Shown: positions 29,477 to 37,997, counted from the stretch's first letter. The stretch: DNA of 64,000 nt from Pseudovibrio exalbescens (GCF_028737195.1 NZ_JAQZAJ010000002.1:558001-622000); one strand, 5' to 3'. A program made the numbers and translations. The notes: generated by a model not told the origin, from the letters alone.

Positions 29477-29480
29477 ATGA

Positions 29481-30389
29481 CTAACTTTCAAGGTTTTTCA
29501 GGCGTTCGCGAAGGGCCAAAGCTGTGGCCGGATCGTCGGTAATCATGCCGTCAACGCCGCTTTGCAGGTCTCGGGAGATATCCTCCGGCGTTGTCGCTGT
29601 CCAGGTGATCACTTCGAGCCCAAGCGCTTGAGCCGCCAGCCGCGCCTCGGTCGTCAGGTTGGCGTGATACGGGCTCCAAACAGCCGCGCCAACAGCTTTA
29701 AGTTGCTGCAAAAGGTTGGTGGTTCGTCCGTCAAAGCCAATGGGGGGCAGCCATGGTGACCCCTCATAAAGCGTTCCGGCGTCGCCGTTCTTCGGCAGGG
29801 CCGTCAGGTAGGAACAACGGATTTCTGGGTGCGCCTTGTGAGCAGCATCCAACAGCCCCCAATGGAAGGAATGCATGAAGCTTTGCTTCTCAAGGCCCTT
29901 GGCCTTGATTGCCCTACCAACCAAATCGGCAAACTCGGCCGGATTGGTGATGGCGTCGTCTTCTGGCCGGTGTTTGAGTTCCACCAGAAGCTCAACAGGT
30001 TTGCCGCTGTCACGCACCAGTGCCAAAAACTCATCTAGTGTTGGAACGGGAACGCCAGAGAGCTGTTTTTGGTTCGGGAACTTGGCGGCATACTTCGTGT
30101 CGGGGCGGATCGCCCCCATGTCGAACTGGCGCAGCTCCGCAAGCGTGAGGTCGCGCACCAATGGGCCTTCCTCGCTCAGCCACTTGCCGTTGGCATCGCG
30201 CGTCGTATCCGGCAACAAGGTGTGATTGTGCGTAACAACCGGCACATTGTCTTTGGTCAAGAGCACGTCTAGCTCGATGCCATCAACGCCAAGCTCCAAG
30301 GAATAGGCGAACCCTTCCAGTGTGTTTTCAGGCAAAAGGCACGGCGCGCCACGGTGGGCATAAATCTTTGTCTGGTCGACGTTGGTCAT
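29481..30389 (-). CDS. Glycerophosphodiester phosphodiesterase (UgpQ/GlpQ-like)
   Basis: GDPDs hydrolyse glycerophosphodiesters to glycerol-3-phosphate plus alcohol. The catalytic start YAHRGAPCLLPENTLEGF holds the His-Arg and Glu-Asn motif; metal ligands follow in GIELDVLLTKD and the second catalytic His in PVVTHNHTL. At 302 residues without a clear signal peptide it is probably cytosolic. The ATG at 30389 is chosen; the 30-residue upstream extension is Pro/Ala/Arg-rich and unlikely. It is co-transcribed with the HAD phosphatase downstream. Confidence 0.88.
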   Translation of the reverse strand: MTNVDQTKIYAHRGAPCLLPENTLEGFAYSLELGVDGIELDVLLTKDNVPVVTHNHTLLPDTTRDANGKWLSEEGPLVRDLTLAELRQFDMGAIRPDTKYAAKFPNQKQLSGVPVPTLDEFLALVRDSGKPVELLVELKHRPEDDAITNPAEFADLVGRAIKAKGLEKQSFMHSFHWGLLDAAHKAHPEIRCSYLTALPKNGDAGTLYEGSPWLPPIGFDGRTTNLLQQLKAVGAAVWSPYHANLTTEARLAAQALGLEVITWTATTPEDISRDLQSGVDGMITDDPATALALRERLKNLES

Positions 30390-30643
30390 GTGCGGCTCAA
30401 AGGTCAGGCTGCAAGGCTGCGCAGCAGGGGCCAAACGGGGTATTTGTGCAGTGCTACGCCTATCTGCAATAGGTGACACTCATATGAACAATGAAGATTA
30501 TCAAATGAACATTATTGATTGAGGCAGTGCTGACTTGGTGCTGGCGAATTGGCCCTGGGCAAGCGCATTGCCCGGTTCCATTGTTGATGCGGCGGGACTT
30601 GGTTGCACCGAGGAAAAGCCCTCACCAGCAGGGAAGAGGCAAC

Positions 30644-31237
30644 TCACCGCATCAGACCGCGCAGCAGCACCTCAAGGGAGCTTATAAAACGGTTGGCATC
30701 GCCCCCTTGTGTGATTTCCAGCGCCGCCCGATCAAATCCGGCGGACAGCACCACGGAAAGCTCATCAAGCGGAAGATCTGTCTTGTTCGCCATTGCAGCT
30801 GCAGCGGCCAGGCCTTCCTTCAGGCTTTCACCGCCCGCTTTGCGATCAATCTCGCTCATGCCATCGGCGCCAAGCACAGCAGGACCGTCCACCAGCATCA
30901 AACGGGCCCGGCCGGGTACCTGCATCGCAGTAAAATAGCCACGCGCCCCGGAAATCAGCCCGTCGATAGGGTCCGTTGCCTCGAGGGCGGTGGCGTTGAT
31001 CTCGTGGGCAATCGCTTCGGCCTCATGGGTAACAACGGCCCGGAAGAGATCCGCCTTGTCCGTATAGTGATGATAAAGCGCGCCGCGGGTGACCTCTGCC
31101 GCCTTTACGATCTCCGGGGTGCCTGTCTCTGCATATCCCTTTTCGACAAACAGAGAGCGGGCCGCATCCAGCAGCTTGCGAGTGGTGTCTTGCGAGCGCG
31201 CCTTGTTACTGCGACGCAGCGTAACTTTCTCTTGCAT
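30644..31237 (-). CDS. TetR family transcriptional regulator
   Basis: This 197-residue repressor has the N-terminal TetR helix-turn-helix (RKLLDAARSLFVEKGYAETGTPEIVKAAEVTRGALYHHY pattern, residues 20-58) and an all-helical ligand domain. The ATG is separated by no base from a perfect 17-bp palindrome, leaving no room for a ribosome site; the message may be leaderless and autorepressed. It is divergent from the VOC gene, which is the likely target. Confidence 0.9.
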   Translation of the reverse strand: MQEKVTLRRSNKARSQDTTRKLLDAARSLFVEKGYAETGTPEIVKAAEVTRGALYHHYTDKADLFRAVVTHEAEAIAHEINATALEATDPIDGLISGARGYFTAMQVPGRARLMLVDGPAVLGADGMSEIDRKAGGESLKEGLAAAAAMANKTDLPLDELSVVLSAGFDRAALEITQGGDANRFISSLEVLLRGLMR

Positions 31238-31254
31238 ACATACAGCCTGTATGT
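31238..31254. promoter_or_regulatory. TetR-type operator 1 (perfect palindrome)
   Basis: ACATACAG-C-CTGTATGT is a perfect 17-bp inverted repeat directly before the tetR ATG. A second copy lies 29 bp away centre to centre. Confidence 0.85.
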
Positions 31255-31266
31255 TAATTCAAAAAT

Positions 31267-31283
31267 ACATACACACTGTATGT
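31267..31283. promoter_or_regulatory. TetR-type operator 2 (near-perfect palindrome)
   Basis: ACATACAC-A-CTGTATGT repeats operator 1 with a single arm mismatch. It lies 23 bp before the VOC gene start, so one dimer pair could silence both divergent promoters. Confidence 0.85.
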
Positions 31284-31305
31284 CGTTTGTCGAAGGAGGG
31301 CAATC

Positions 31306-31731
31306 ATGCGATGCACCCAATACTATCCGGTCATCATGACCGACCAGGTTTCAGAGACGGCGCAGTTCTATTGCGCTCATTTTGGCTTTGAAAGAAAGTT
31401 TGAGGCTGATTGGTATGTTCACCTGCAATCAAAAGAGGATGACAAGGTGAATTTGGCAATCCTCGACGGCAGCCACGAAACCATTCCAGAAAAGGGGCCG
31501 GGCAAAGCCTCTGGCTTGCTGCTAAATTTTGAAGTGGAGGATGTTGATGCCGTGCATGATCGGCTGCAGGCCGCAGGCCTCCCGATTCTCCGCAGCCTGC
31601 GCGATGAGGCATTCGGTCAGCGCCATTTCATCACCCAAGATCCCAATGGTGTTCTGTTAGATGTGATCAAGCCGATCCCACCGAGTGACGCGTTTCTTTC
31701 ACAATACGCCGAAGATGCGGTGCCGCGCTGA
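31306..31731 (+). CDS. VOC (glyoxalase/bleomycin-resistance) family protein
   Basis: This 141-residue protein has a paired beta-alpha-beta-beta-beta VOC fold ([24 protein letters not shown], then [21 protein letters not shown] and [17 protein letters not shown]). The terminal Asp-Pro-Asn-Gly-Val motif is typical. Metal ligands are not obvious at the first strand, so it may be a binding/resistance protein rather than an enzyme. The ATG has a GGAGGG site. Divergence from tetR with shared operators suggests induction by a small toxic ligand. Confidence 0.85.
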   Translation: MRCTQYYPVIMTDQVSETAQFYCAHFGFERKFEADWYVHLQSKEDDKVNLAILDGSHETIPEKGPGKASGLLLNFEVEDVDAVHDRLQAAGLPILRSLRDEAFGQRHFITQDPNGVLLDVIKPIPPSDAFLSQYAEDAVPR

Positions 31732-31747
31732 CTTCATGTCATCAGAG

Positions 31748-31778
31748 TCAGGTCGATGTTGGACGGGCATCGACCTGA
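31748..31778 (+). terminator. Hairpin terminator after the VOC gene
   Basis: TCAGGTCGATG (31748-31758) pairs perfectly with CATCGACCTGA (31768-31778) over a nine-base loop. The following T-run is weak (TTAACTT). Confidence 0.6.
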
Positions 31779-31879
31779 TTAACTTCTGGTGCAATCAGAA
31801 GATACGCATTCAGCCCGCTTTCATCTGAGGCTGCGTCTCTGGTAGAACATCTCTAAGATATTAGAGTGAGTGGGGACCA

Positions 31880-32770
31880 ATGGTGCGAACAGAGCTATCC
31901 TCTGGTGATGCCAACCTGACTGAGCGCTTTGAGGGCTATGCGCAAGAGCCGCACAGCATCAGACGCGTTTTTTATGCGGGCAATCTTCCTGCCCCGCCCC
32001 CGCTTGCCTATCAGGTTCACTTTCCGCGGCTTGAAATGGTGTTGGACGGGCAGTTGCTCATGGAGGTGGGCAACACGACCGGCGACGACACCCAACATTT
32101 GATGACGCGCGGAAGCGCGCTGTACATTCCCGCGGAGAGTTGGAACAAGCCAATCCTCACGCAGCCCGTGGAAACGTTGAGTATCTTGATCGGAAAACAA
32201 AGTTTCGGTCTCAGCATCTTGAAGTGGAATGGTGAGAGTTTTGATGCGGCACTGAAGCACAACATCATGCGCCGAGGGCCAAGAACCGGCACGTTTGTTG
32301 TGCAAGCGCTTGAAGAACTGAGCTGGCATGTTGAGGATCAGCAGACCGCACGGTTGCTGGTGGCTTCGTTGCTGAGCCACATTAGTGAGCTCACACACAA
32401 GGCGCCTGAAATCCCGTCAAAGAGCAAGGCTCTGTTTGAAGCGGTTCGCGGCTATCTTGAGCAGCACTACCATGAGCAGCTCACACGGGAGTCTGTGGCT
32501 AAACACTTCTACATTTCATCGAACTACCTGTCCCAGCTGTTCGCCAAGGAGGGCAAGGTCAAGTTCAATGAGTATCTGAACCACATTCGCTTGGAGCGGG
32601 CCAAATACTTGCTCAAAGAATACGACATGAAGGTGAAGGAGGTGGCCCACCGCTGCGGGTTCGCGGACAGCAATTATTTCTGCCGGATCTTTCGGGCTCA
32701 AACCGCACGCTCACCTTCAGAATACAGAACGCAGTACCGCAGCCGGATGAAGGCAGAAGCTACAGGCTGA
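31880..32770 (+). CDS. AraC family regulator, probable controller of the frw/pflD-like locus
   Basis: This 296-residue regulator has an N-terminal cupin-like ligand domain (residues 1-180, with ALYIPAESWNKP) and a C-terminal double HTH (about 195-292). The AraC signature runs through LTRESVAKHFYISSNYLSQLF and VAHRCGFADSNYFCRIFR. It converges with the IIB gene (frwD-like), overlapping 11 bp tail to tail. E. coli has the AraC-type YijO in the matching place beside frwD. The two-half-site direct repeats upstream of ptsA and frwC (20-bp period) are what an AraC protein would bind. Confidence 0.9.
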   Translation: MVRTELSSGDANLTERFEGYAQEPHSIRRVFYAGNLPAPPPLAYQVHFPRLEMVLDGQLLMEVGNTTGDDTQHLMTRGSALYIPAESWNKPILTQPVETLSILIGKQSFGLSILKWNGESFDAALKHNIMRRGPRTGTFVVQALEELSWHVEDQQTARLLVASLLSHISELTHKAPEIPSKSKALFEAVRGYLEQHYHEQLTRESVAKHFYISSNYLSQLFAKEGKVKFNEYLNHIRLERAKYLLKEYDMKVKEVAHRCGFADSNYFCRIFRAQTARSPSEYRTQYRSRMKAEATG

Positions 32771-33095
32771 TTTTGGTGCCGGGAGGCGCGATCCGCAGCT
32801 TCTCCAGCGCATCAAGCACATGACTTGGGTCTTTCAAAAAAGCACTGATTGTTGAGCGCAGCACACGCGCGTTTTCGAAGCGCTCGTAGCCTTCGATGTT
32901 GATATCGGCGACAATCACAACGGCCTCAGCGTCTGCAATCACGCCCGCTGTCAGCGTGTTTTCTGAGCCAAGCGCACCCTGGGTCTCAACGGTGATCGAG
33001 TGACCGGCTTTTTTAGCTTTTTTTTCAAGGAGTTCAGCAGCCATGTAAGTATGAGCTACGCCACTCAAACAAGCTGTAACACCGACAATTCTCAT
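32760..33095 (-). CDS. frwD: PTS fructose-type EIIB protein (FrwD-like)
   Basis: This 111-residue fructose-family IIB has the phosphorylated cysteine at residue 9 in GVTACLSGVAHTYMAAE and the conserved VETQGALGSENTLT segment. It is the second IIB of the locus and the last gene of the reverse-strand operon, 89 bp after the aldolase gene. I use ATG 33095 because the longer frame starts with an unconserved hydrophobic stretch. E. coli FrwD occupies the same terminal position. Having two IIBs for one IIC could mean alternative coupling or a regulatory role. Confidence 0.85.
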   Translation of the reverse strand: MRIVGVTACLSGVAHTYMAAELLEKKAKKAGHSITVETQGALGSENTLTAGVIADAEAVVIVADINIEGYERFENARVLRSTISAFLKDPSHVLDALEKLRIAPPGTKISL

Positions 33096-33184
33096 AGTTG
33101 CGCCCACACACCACAGAAACCCTAGAGATATCATCTCGTAGGGCCTCTGTAATATGCGCTAAATCAAACCGGCGCAACTCTGAT

Positions 33185-33862
33185 TTAGATGACGTCAAGT
33201 ACTGTTGTGCCTTCCCCGTAAACGCCCTCCCAATCACTTACAAAGCCAGCAACGCCGGAATCTGTAAGGGGGTGAACCAGAAGCTGATCAAAAACGTCCG
33301 GAGCGATCGTGACGGACTGCGCGCCAGCCTTGGCAATTTCGTGCACTTGCTGAACATTTTTAAACGATGCAGCCAGCACCTTGGCGTCCAGCTTATAAAC
33401 ATCGATCAGATGTGCGATCTCTGCGGCCACTTGGGTCCCATCCGCACAAATGTTGTCGAGGCGATTTACGTAAGGTGCCAGGAACTCAGCACCTGCGACA
33501 GCCGCCATCAACGCCTGCTGAGGGGTCAAAATTGCGGTTGCGGTGATGCGAATGCCCCGTTCCTTCAACGCCTTCATGGCTTTGATACCCTGCGGTGTTA
33601 CCGGGACCTTGATGATAATGTCCGCGTCGAGTTCACGCATGGCTTGCGCTTCCTCAATCATGACTTCAGCGGTCTTGCCCATCACTTGTGCGTGCAGCAT
33701 GCGGTCGGGGCCGATGGCCGCCCGAATATCGCGGATGATATCAGAAAATGGACGGTTGGCCTTCGCGATGATTGAAGGGTTTGTGGTCACACCAGCAAGC
33801 GGGTAGAGGTCAACGGCCTTCTTGATCGCTTCGATGTCTGCAGTGTCGAGCATGTAAATCAT
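33185..33862 (-). CDS. fsa: Fructose-6-phosphate aldolase (FSA), transaldolase-like class I aldolase
   Basis: This 225-residue member of the FsaA/FsaB/TalC family has the Schiff-base lysine at residue 85 in DIIIKVPVTPQG, the same number as in E. coli FsaA. Other segments are YMLDTADIEAI, GVTTNPSIIAK, TATAILTPQQA and APYVNRLDN. FSA cleaves fructose-6-phosphate poorly but 1-deoxyfructose-6-phosphate well, giving glyceraldehyde-3-phosphate and hydroxyacetone. Its place in a GRE/PTS operon supports that physiological reaction here. A CTAAATCA/TGATTTAG inverted repeat spans its stop codon (33159-33188). Confidence 0.92.
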   Translation of the reverse strand: MIYMLDTADIEAIKKAVDLYPLAGVTTNPSIIAKANRPFSDIIRDIRAAIGPDRMLHAQVMGKTAEVMIEEAQAMRELDADIIIKVPVTPQGIKAMKALKERGIRITATAILTPQQALMAAVAGAEFLAPYVNRLDNICADGTQVAAEIAHLIDVYKLDAKVLAASFKNVQQVHEIAKAGAQSVTIAPDVFDQLLVHPLTDSGVAGFVSDWEGVYGEGTTVLDVI

Positions 33863-33881
33863 GGGAGCCTCATTTAGTCTC

Positions 33882-34736
33882 TTAGTAGCCGAATTCTCTC
33901 AGGCATTTTGTCAAGGCAGCCTTGCTTTCAGTGAAGCGGATGCCATGGGCTGCAAGTTTGGATGTGTCCAGGCGCACATCGCGGGTCTTTGGTGCGGGCG
34001 CTGCTTCAAGCAGCTCTGCAAGGCGTTTTTCCTGCCCTAGCTCGCGCAGGATATGCTCCGCAATCTCATGGCGGCTGGCGGGGTTGTGAGCCCCGGTATG
34101 GTAGGTGCCATAAGGGATCTCGAAGATTTTCGGGAACTGGTCGATCAGTTCATGCGCATAGGTCAGGCCGCGGAATTCGTTGGGACGCTCCGCCATCTTG
34201 GTGCCGTTGATCAGGGCCTGCATTGCATTCCATAGAACATTCGGGTTGATGCTGGTCTGGCGCTCAGGGAGACCAAACAGCCAAGTGAAACGCAGGATCA
34301 ACATTTCATCGAGGATTTCCCTGAGCTTGCCTTCGGCCTCCAGCTTGTTTTGGCCGTAAACAGTGTCCGGCACTGGCTCGTGCTCTTCTGTATAAGGGCC
34401 AGCTTCTTCGTTGCCGTTGAACACCTGCTCAGTGCTGATGAAAACCAGCTTCGCGCCGACCGCCTTACACGCCTTGGCAACGTTCATGGCACCTTCAACG
34501 TTCACCTTCCATGCGATCTCAGGATGTTTGTTGCAAAAGTCGGTCACGGCAATTGCAGCGGCATGGATTACGTAGTCAGGCTTCACGGAGCTGAACATGG
34601 CGTCCACCATGTCTGCGTTTGTGATGTCCAGCTGCTCAACATCGGTCGCGGTGATATCGAACTGCTCCTGATACTTCTTGATGAAACGGGTTCCAAAAAA
34701 GCCGTTTGCGCCTGTAATCAAGATTTTCTTTTTCAT
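33882..34736 (-). CDS. SDR/RmlD-like NAD(P)-dependent reductase inside the glycyl-radical operon
   Basis: This 284-residue extended SDR is closest in pattern to dTDP-4-dehydrorhamnose reductase (RmlD): ILITGANGFFGTRFIKK Rossmann motif, HAAAIAVTDFC, STEQVFNG, and a catalytic Tyr127-x3-Lys131 in VYGQNKLEAEGKL. No sugar-nucleotide genes surround it. It lies two bases after the activase stop and 19 bp before the aldolase, so it is tightly embedded in the operon. E. coli has GldA in this pathway, reducing hydroxyacetone; this protein might do the same job or process the anhydrosugar. Its substrate is unknown. The ATG at 34736 has a GGTGGG site; a GTG two codons earlier is possible. Confidence 0.8.
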   Translation of the reverse strand: MKKKILITGANGFFGTRFIKKYQEQFDITATDVEQLDITNADMVDAMFSSVKPDYVIHAAAIAVTDFCNKHPEIAWKVNVEGAMNVAKACKAVGAKLVFISTEQVFNGNEEAGPYTEEHEPVPDTVYGQNKLEAEGKLREILDEMLILRFTWLFGLPERQTSINPNVLWNAMQALINGTKMAERPNEFRGLTYAHELIDQFPKIFEIPYGTYHTGAHNPASRHEIAEHILRELGQEKRLAELLEAAPAPKTRDVRLDTSKLAAHGIRFTESKAALTKCLREFGY

Positions 34737-34738
34737 GG

Positions 34739-35638
34739 TCACCCACCAACGTTTACTTTGTAGCCACGCGCTTCAACCAGCGCCTTTATGGCCTCTACTT
34801 CATTGTCTGTCGGAACCGGCACATCCTTGAGCTCGTATTCCATCTCAAAGGTCTCGTACTTGTTGGCTCCGAACTGGTGGAACGGCAGCAGGTGGACCTC
34901 TTTCAAATCAAATTCACTCAGGTAATCGAGAATGGCCTGAATGTTTGCAGCATGCATCGTGTATCCCGGAATAAGCGGAATGCGGGGCACGACATGGGTT
35001 CCCTGCGCAATCAGGCCGCGGAAGTTATCGAGAGAGCGCTGGAGATTGATGCCAGTCGTCTTCTTTGCCGTTTCCGGGTCCATGATCTTTAAGTCATAAA
35101 GAACCTCATCGCAGTACTTGCCCATCTCCATCAACAGGGCTGTATTCCCATGGCCCGTCGTTTCAATTGCCGTGTTGTAGCCAAGGCGCTTCAAGCGCTT
35201 GAGAAGCTCTATGGCAAAGCGGGCCTGTGTCAGAACTTCGCCGCCAGACAGGGTGACGCCGCCGCCAGACGAGCGGTAGAACACGTCATCCTTTTCAATT
35301 TCCTTCAGCAGCTCGTCCATCGTCATGTCGGTGCCCACCAGCTCCAAAGCGCCGCTGGGGCATTCAGCAACATCCCAGGAACACACTTCGCAATGAATGC
35401 ACTTGGTCTCCCGACGTATGACTTGCGGCTTGGACGATCTGGATTCCGGGTTGGAGCACCAGGGGCAGCTCAGCGGGCACCCCTTGAGGAAAACAACCGT
35501 GCGAATGCCTTCGCCATCATTCAGCGAATAACGCTGGATGTTAAACACCCGTCCCGTGGAAGGGGCAGCACCATCGCCGCCGCCCTCCAGACAGTCATTT
35601 GGCTTAGAGCTCATGGGCCGTTCTGCGAATGATGTCAT
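34739..35638 (-). CDS. pflC: Glycyl-radical enzyme activase (PflC-like radical SAM protein)
   Basis: This enzyme installs the glycyl radical on its GRE partner by SAM cleavage. The radical-SAM cluster is CPLSCPWC in LKGCPLSCPWCSNPES, and the FYRSSGGGVTLSGGEVL motif follows. Between them lies a ferredoxin-like insert with only one set of cysteines (CIHCEVCSWDVAEC), where PflC/YjjW-type activases usually carry two. From ATG 35638, which has an AAGGA site, it has 299 residues; ATG 35614 (291 residues) is an alternative. Both overlap the GRE 3' end, so translation is coupled. Confidence 0.9.
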   Translation of the reverse strand: MTSFAERPMSSKPNDCLEGGGDGAAPSTGRVFNIQRYSLNDGEGIRTVVFLKGCPLSCPWCSNPESRSSKPQVIRRETKCIHCEVCSWDVAECPSGALELVGTDMTMDELLKEIEKDDVFYRSSGGGVTLSGGEVLTQARFAIELLKRLKRLGYNTAIETTGHGNTALLMEMGKYCDEVLYDLKIMDPETAKKTTGINLQRSLDNFRGLIAQGTHVVPRIPLIPGYTMHAANIQAILDYLSEFDLKEVHLLPFHQFGANKYETFEMEYELKDVPVPTDNEVEAIKALVEARGYKVNVGG

Positions 35639-37904
35639 CTTGGATTTCCTTGGAGAGCTCGACGAAGAAGGCGCTGTAGCCTGCCACGCGCACCACAAGG
35701 CCTGCAAAGTCCTCCGGGCGCTGCTGCGCTTCCCTGAGAGTGTCCGCATTGAGTACGTTGAACTGGATATGCTGCAGCTTCAGCTTCATGAACGCTCGCA
35801 GGAAGTCGGCAAGCTTGTTCAGGCCCTGCTCGCCTTCCAGTGTGGAGGGCGTGAACTTCACGTTCAGCAAGCTGCCGTTCGACAGAAGGTAGTTGTCAAG
35901 CTTGCTGACGGACTTCAGAACCGCTGTTGGGCCTTTTTGGTCCTTGCCCACCATTGGCGACAAGCCGCCGTCGGCCAGCTGATCACCGCTGTGGCGCCCG
36001 TCTGGCGTTGCGCCAACCACGGCGCCCAGCGGTACGTGGGCTGACACGGTGTACGAGCCGGGGGTGAAAATACCGCCGCGCGGGTTCGCATATTGCTCCA
36101 CTTCCTTGCAGTAGAAGCGCAGGATGTCCGATCCGTATGTGTCGACACCGTCAATGTCGTTTCCGTACTTGTCGTAGCGGTTCATCAGGCGGGCGCGGAT
36201 CTGCTCGCCCTTTTCTCCCTCGAAATTGCTTTCCAGAACTTCGATGAACTCCTTGAAGGTGGCACGCTTTTCGTCGAACACGAATGCCTTCAGCGATGCA
36301 AGTGAGTCTGAAAGGTTGGCAATGCCGATGCCCTGAACACCCGAGAAGTTGTAGCGTGCACCGCCGTAGGTGATGTCCTTGCCGTTGTCGATGCAGTCGC
36401 TGATGAAGGAGGACAGCAATGGCACGGGGGCCCAGTCCCGGTGCCCGATGTCACAGATGTTTGAGCCTTCCGCCATCAGCTTCACATAGTGGCGAATGTC
36501 CTGGCGAATTTCGCTCAGCAGCTGCTCGAAAGTAACCTCGGTGTTGTCCTTGTTGCGATCCAGCACAAGTTCCATCACCTTCAGCAGATTGAACATGGCA
36601 ATGTCGTGCAGACCGTAGGTCTTGCCGGGGATTGAAAGCTCCACGCAGCCGACGACAGAGTAGTCCCGTGCATCTTCCAGCGAGACGCCTCGGTTCAAAA
36701 AGGCAGGAACGACCACTTCGTCATTGAAGATTTGCGGAATGCCCGTACCCATGCGCACGGTCTCTGCGGTCTTGCGCAGGAACTCGCGATCGATCAACTC
36801 GTTCACCCGAACGCCAAGGTTTGGCTGGGGCAGGCGAATGCTCTGATAGGCGTCGAGGCAAAGCGTGGACAGCTCGTTCACCGCGCTTCGACCATTGGCG
36901 GTCAAACCGCCGAGTAGAATGGTATAACCCGTCGGGAACCCGGCGAAGAATTTCGCACTGCCTGTTGAGCGCAGCAGCACAACATCGTTGGTCTTTACCC
37001 AGAGGCTTTCAAGATACTCCTTCAATGCCTCGGGGCTCTCACCTTTTGCAACAGATGCGCGGTAGAAGGGCAGCATGTATTGGTCAAAGCGGCCCAGAGA
37101 CAGAGAGCTTGCGTTGGATTCGTATTGCAAGATCACATTCATGTACCAGAACAGCTGAATGGCTTCGAAAAAGTCCTCAGGCTTTTCTGTTGCGATCTTC
37201 GCGGAGAGCGCCGCGATTTGTAACAGCTCCTTCGCGCGCCCGTCGTCGCCGCAGGTCTTTGCCATTTCGCGCGCCAGCGTTTCATAACGACGAATGTGAC
37301 GGATAGAGGCTTCGAGCAGGATCACGACTGCCGAAAAGAAGGCATTGTCAGGGTTCTTGACGCTGTGGTCTTTCAACTCGTCTAGCAACGCCCCCAAGCC
37401 ATTGCCCAAAAGACGTTCAAAGTCGATGATGATGTGCCCTTGCCCTTTGTCGGTTTGGTTCACGCTGAAGATCTTCTGCGCAGTCGCAGCCTTGATCTCT
37501 TCAGGAAACTGGCTGTTGATGAAGTCCTTCATGGAGCGCTTGGTCCAATAGGGCAGCAGCTCTTCACGGTAGATCTTCTTGTCTTCCTCGCTGATGTGGA
37601 ACTGGTCTTGGGGGCGGGTATCAAAGATATCCAGTTCCTTGTCGAGCCAGTAAGGATCCATCTCGGGGGACATGATACCCGCGCGCGGCTTCACGGTGCG
37701 ATTGCCCGCGATCAGCTCGTCACTGCGGATGGAGATTGCTACATTGTCGAGAATATGTGCGGTCGCGAGAGCCCGGCGCACGAGCGTGTGTTGGCCTTCA
37801 GTCTGTTTGTGGCTTTCTGTGTAGAGCAGGGCGCGTTCAAGAGAAATCTCGCGCTTGTCTTTGAAGAGGTCTGCCTTTAGGCGTTCAATTCTTGGAGTGC
37901 TCAT
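35604..37904 (-). CDS. pflD: PflD-like glycyl radical enzyme, probable 1,5-anhydrohexitol-6-phosphate lyase
   Basis: This 766-residue GRE has the thiyl-radical cysteine at about residue 420 in VVGCVEL and the glycyl-radical site at about Gly742 in VVRVAGYSAFF. The single Cys followed by Val-Glu marks the dehydratase/lyase group, since true pyruvate formate-lyases have Cys-Cys. Length is near-identical to E. coli PflD (765). E. coli PflD and YbiW, as I recall, cleave the C-O bond of 1,5-anhydromannitol- and 1,5-anhydroglucitol-6-phosphate. Adjacent activase, FSA and fructose-type PTS match that pathway. ATG 37904 has a GGAG site. The enzyme requires anaerobic conditions. Confidence 0.92.
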   Translation of the reverse strand: MSTPRIERLKADLFKDKREISLERALLYTESHKQTEGQHTLVRRALATAHILDNVAISIRSDELIAGNRTVKPRAGIMSPEMDPYWLDKELDIFDTRPQDQFHISEEDKKIYREELLPYWTKRSMKDFINSQFPEEIKAATAQKIFSVNQTDKGQGHIIIDFERLLGNGLGALLDELKDHSVKNPDNAFFSAVVILLEASIRHIRRYETLAREMAKTCGDDGRAKELLQIAALSAKIATEKPEDFFEAIQLFWYMNVILQYESNASSLSLGRFDQYMLPFYRASVAKGESPEALKEYLESLWVKTNDVVLLRSTGSAKFFAGFPTGYTILLGGLTANGRSAVNELSTLCLDAYQSIRLPQPNLGVRVNELIDREFLRKTAETVRMGTGIPQIFNDEVVVPAFLNRGVSLEDARDYSVVGCVELSIPGKTYGLHDIAMFNLLKVMELVLDRNKDNTEVTFEQLLSEIRQDIRHYVKLMAEGSNICDIGHRDWAPVPLLSSFISDCIDNGKDITYGGARYNFSGVQGIGIANLSDSLASLKAFVFDEKRATFKEFIEVLESNFEGEKGEQIRARLMNRYDKYGNDIDGVDTYGSDILRFYCKEVEQYANPRGGIFTPGSYTVSAHVPLGAVVGATPDGRHSGDQLADGGLSPMVGKDQKGPTAVLKSVSKLDNYLLSNGSLLNVKFTPSTLEGEQGLNKLADFLRAFMKLKLQHIQFNVLNADTLREAQQRPEDFAGLVVRVAGYSAFFVELSKEIQDDIIRRTAHEL

Positions 37905-37961
37905 CAAAAGCTCCGTGGTGGCTTCGCGTTCGGGAAATTTTTTGAGTATTTTTCGGGGGAA

Positions 37962-37983
37962 GCAGGGAGCCTTAGCTCCCTGC
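37962..37983. other. Hairpin between IIB and the glycyl radical enzyme gene
   Basis: GCAGGGAGC/GCTCCCTGC (9-bp perfect stem, four-base loop) lies between the frwB-like stop and the GRE start. The reverse-strand sequence after it is CTTCCCCCGAAAAA, not a T-run, so it is more likely an mRNA-processing or stability element than a full terminator. Confidence 0.55.
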
Positions 37984-37997
37984 GGGCCGTCTTGGGA

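Noticed and set aside
33159-33188. CTAAATCA/TGATTTAG inverted repeat spanning the aldolase stop as an operator or terminator
   Set aside because: It is AT-rich with a 14-base loop and no T-run, so neither role is well supported; it is mentioned only in the aldolase entry.
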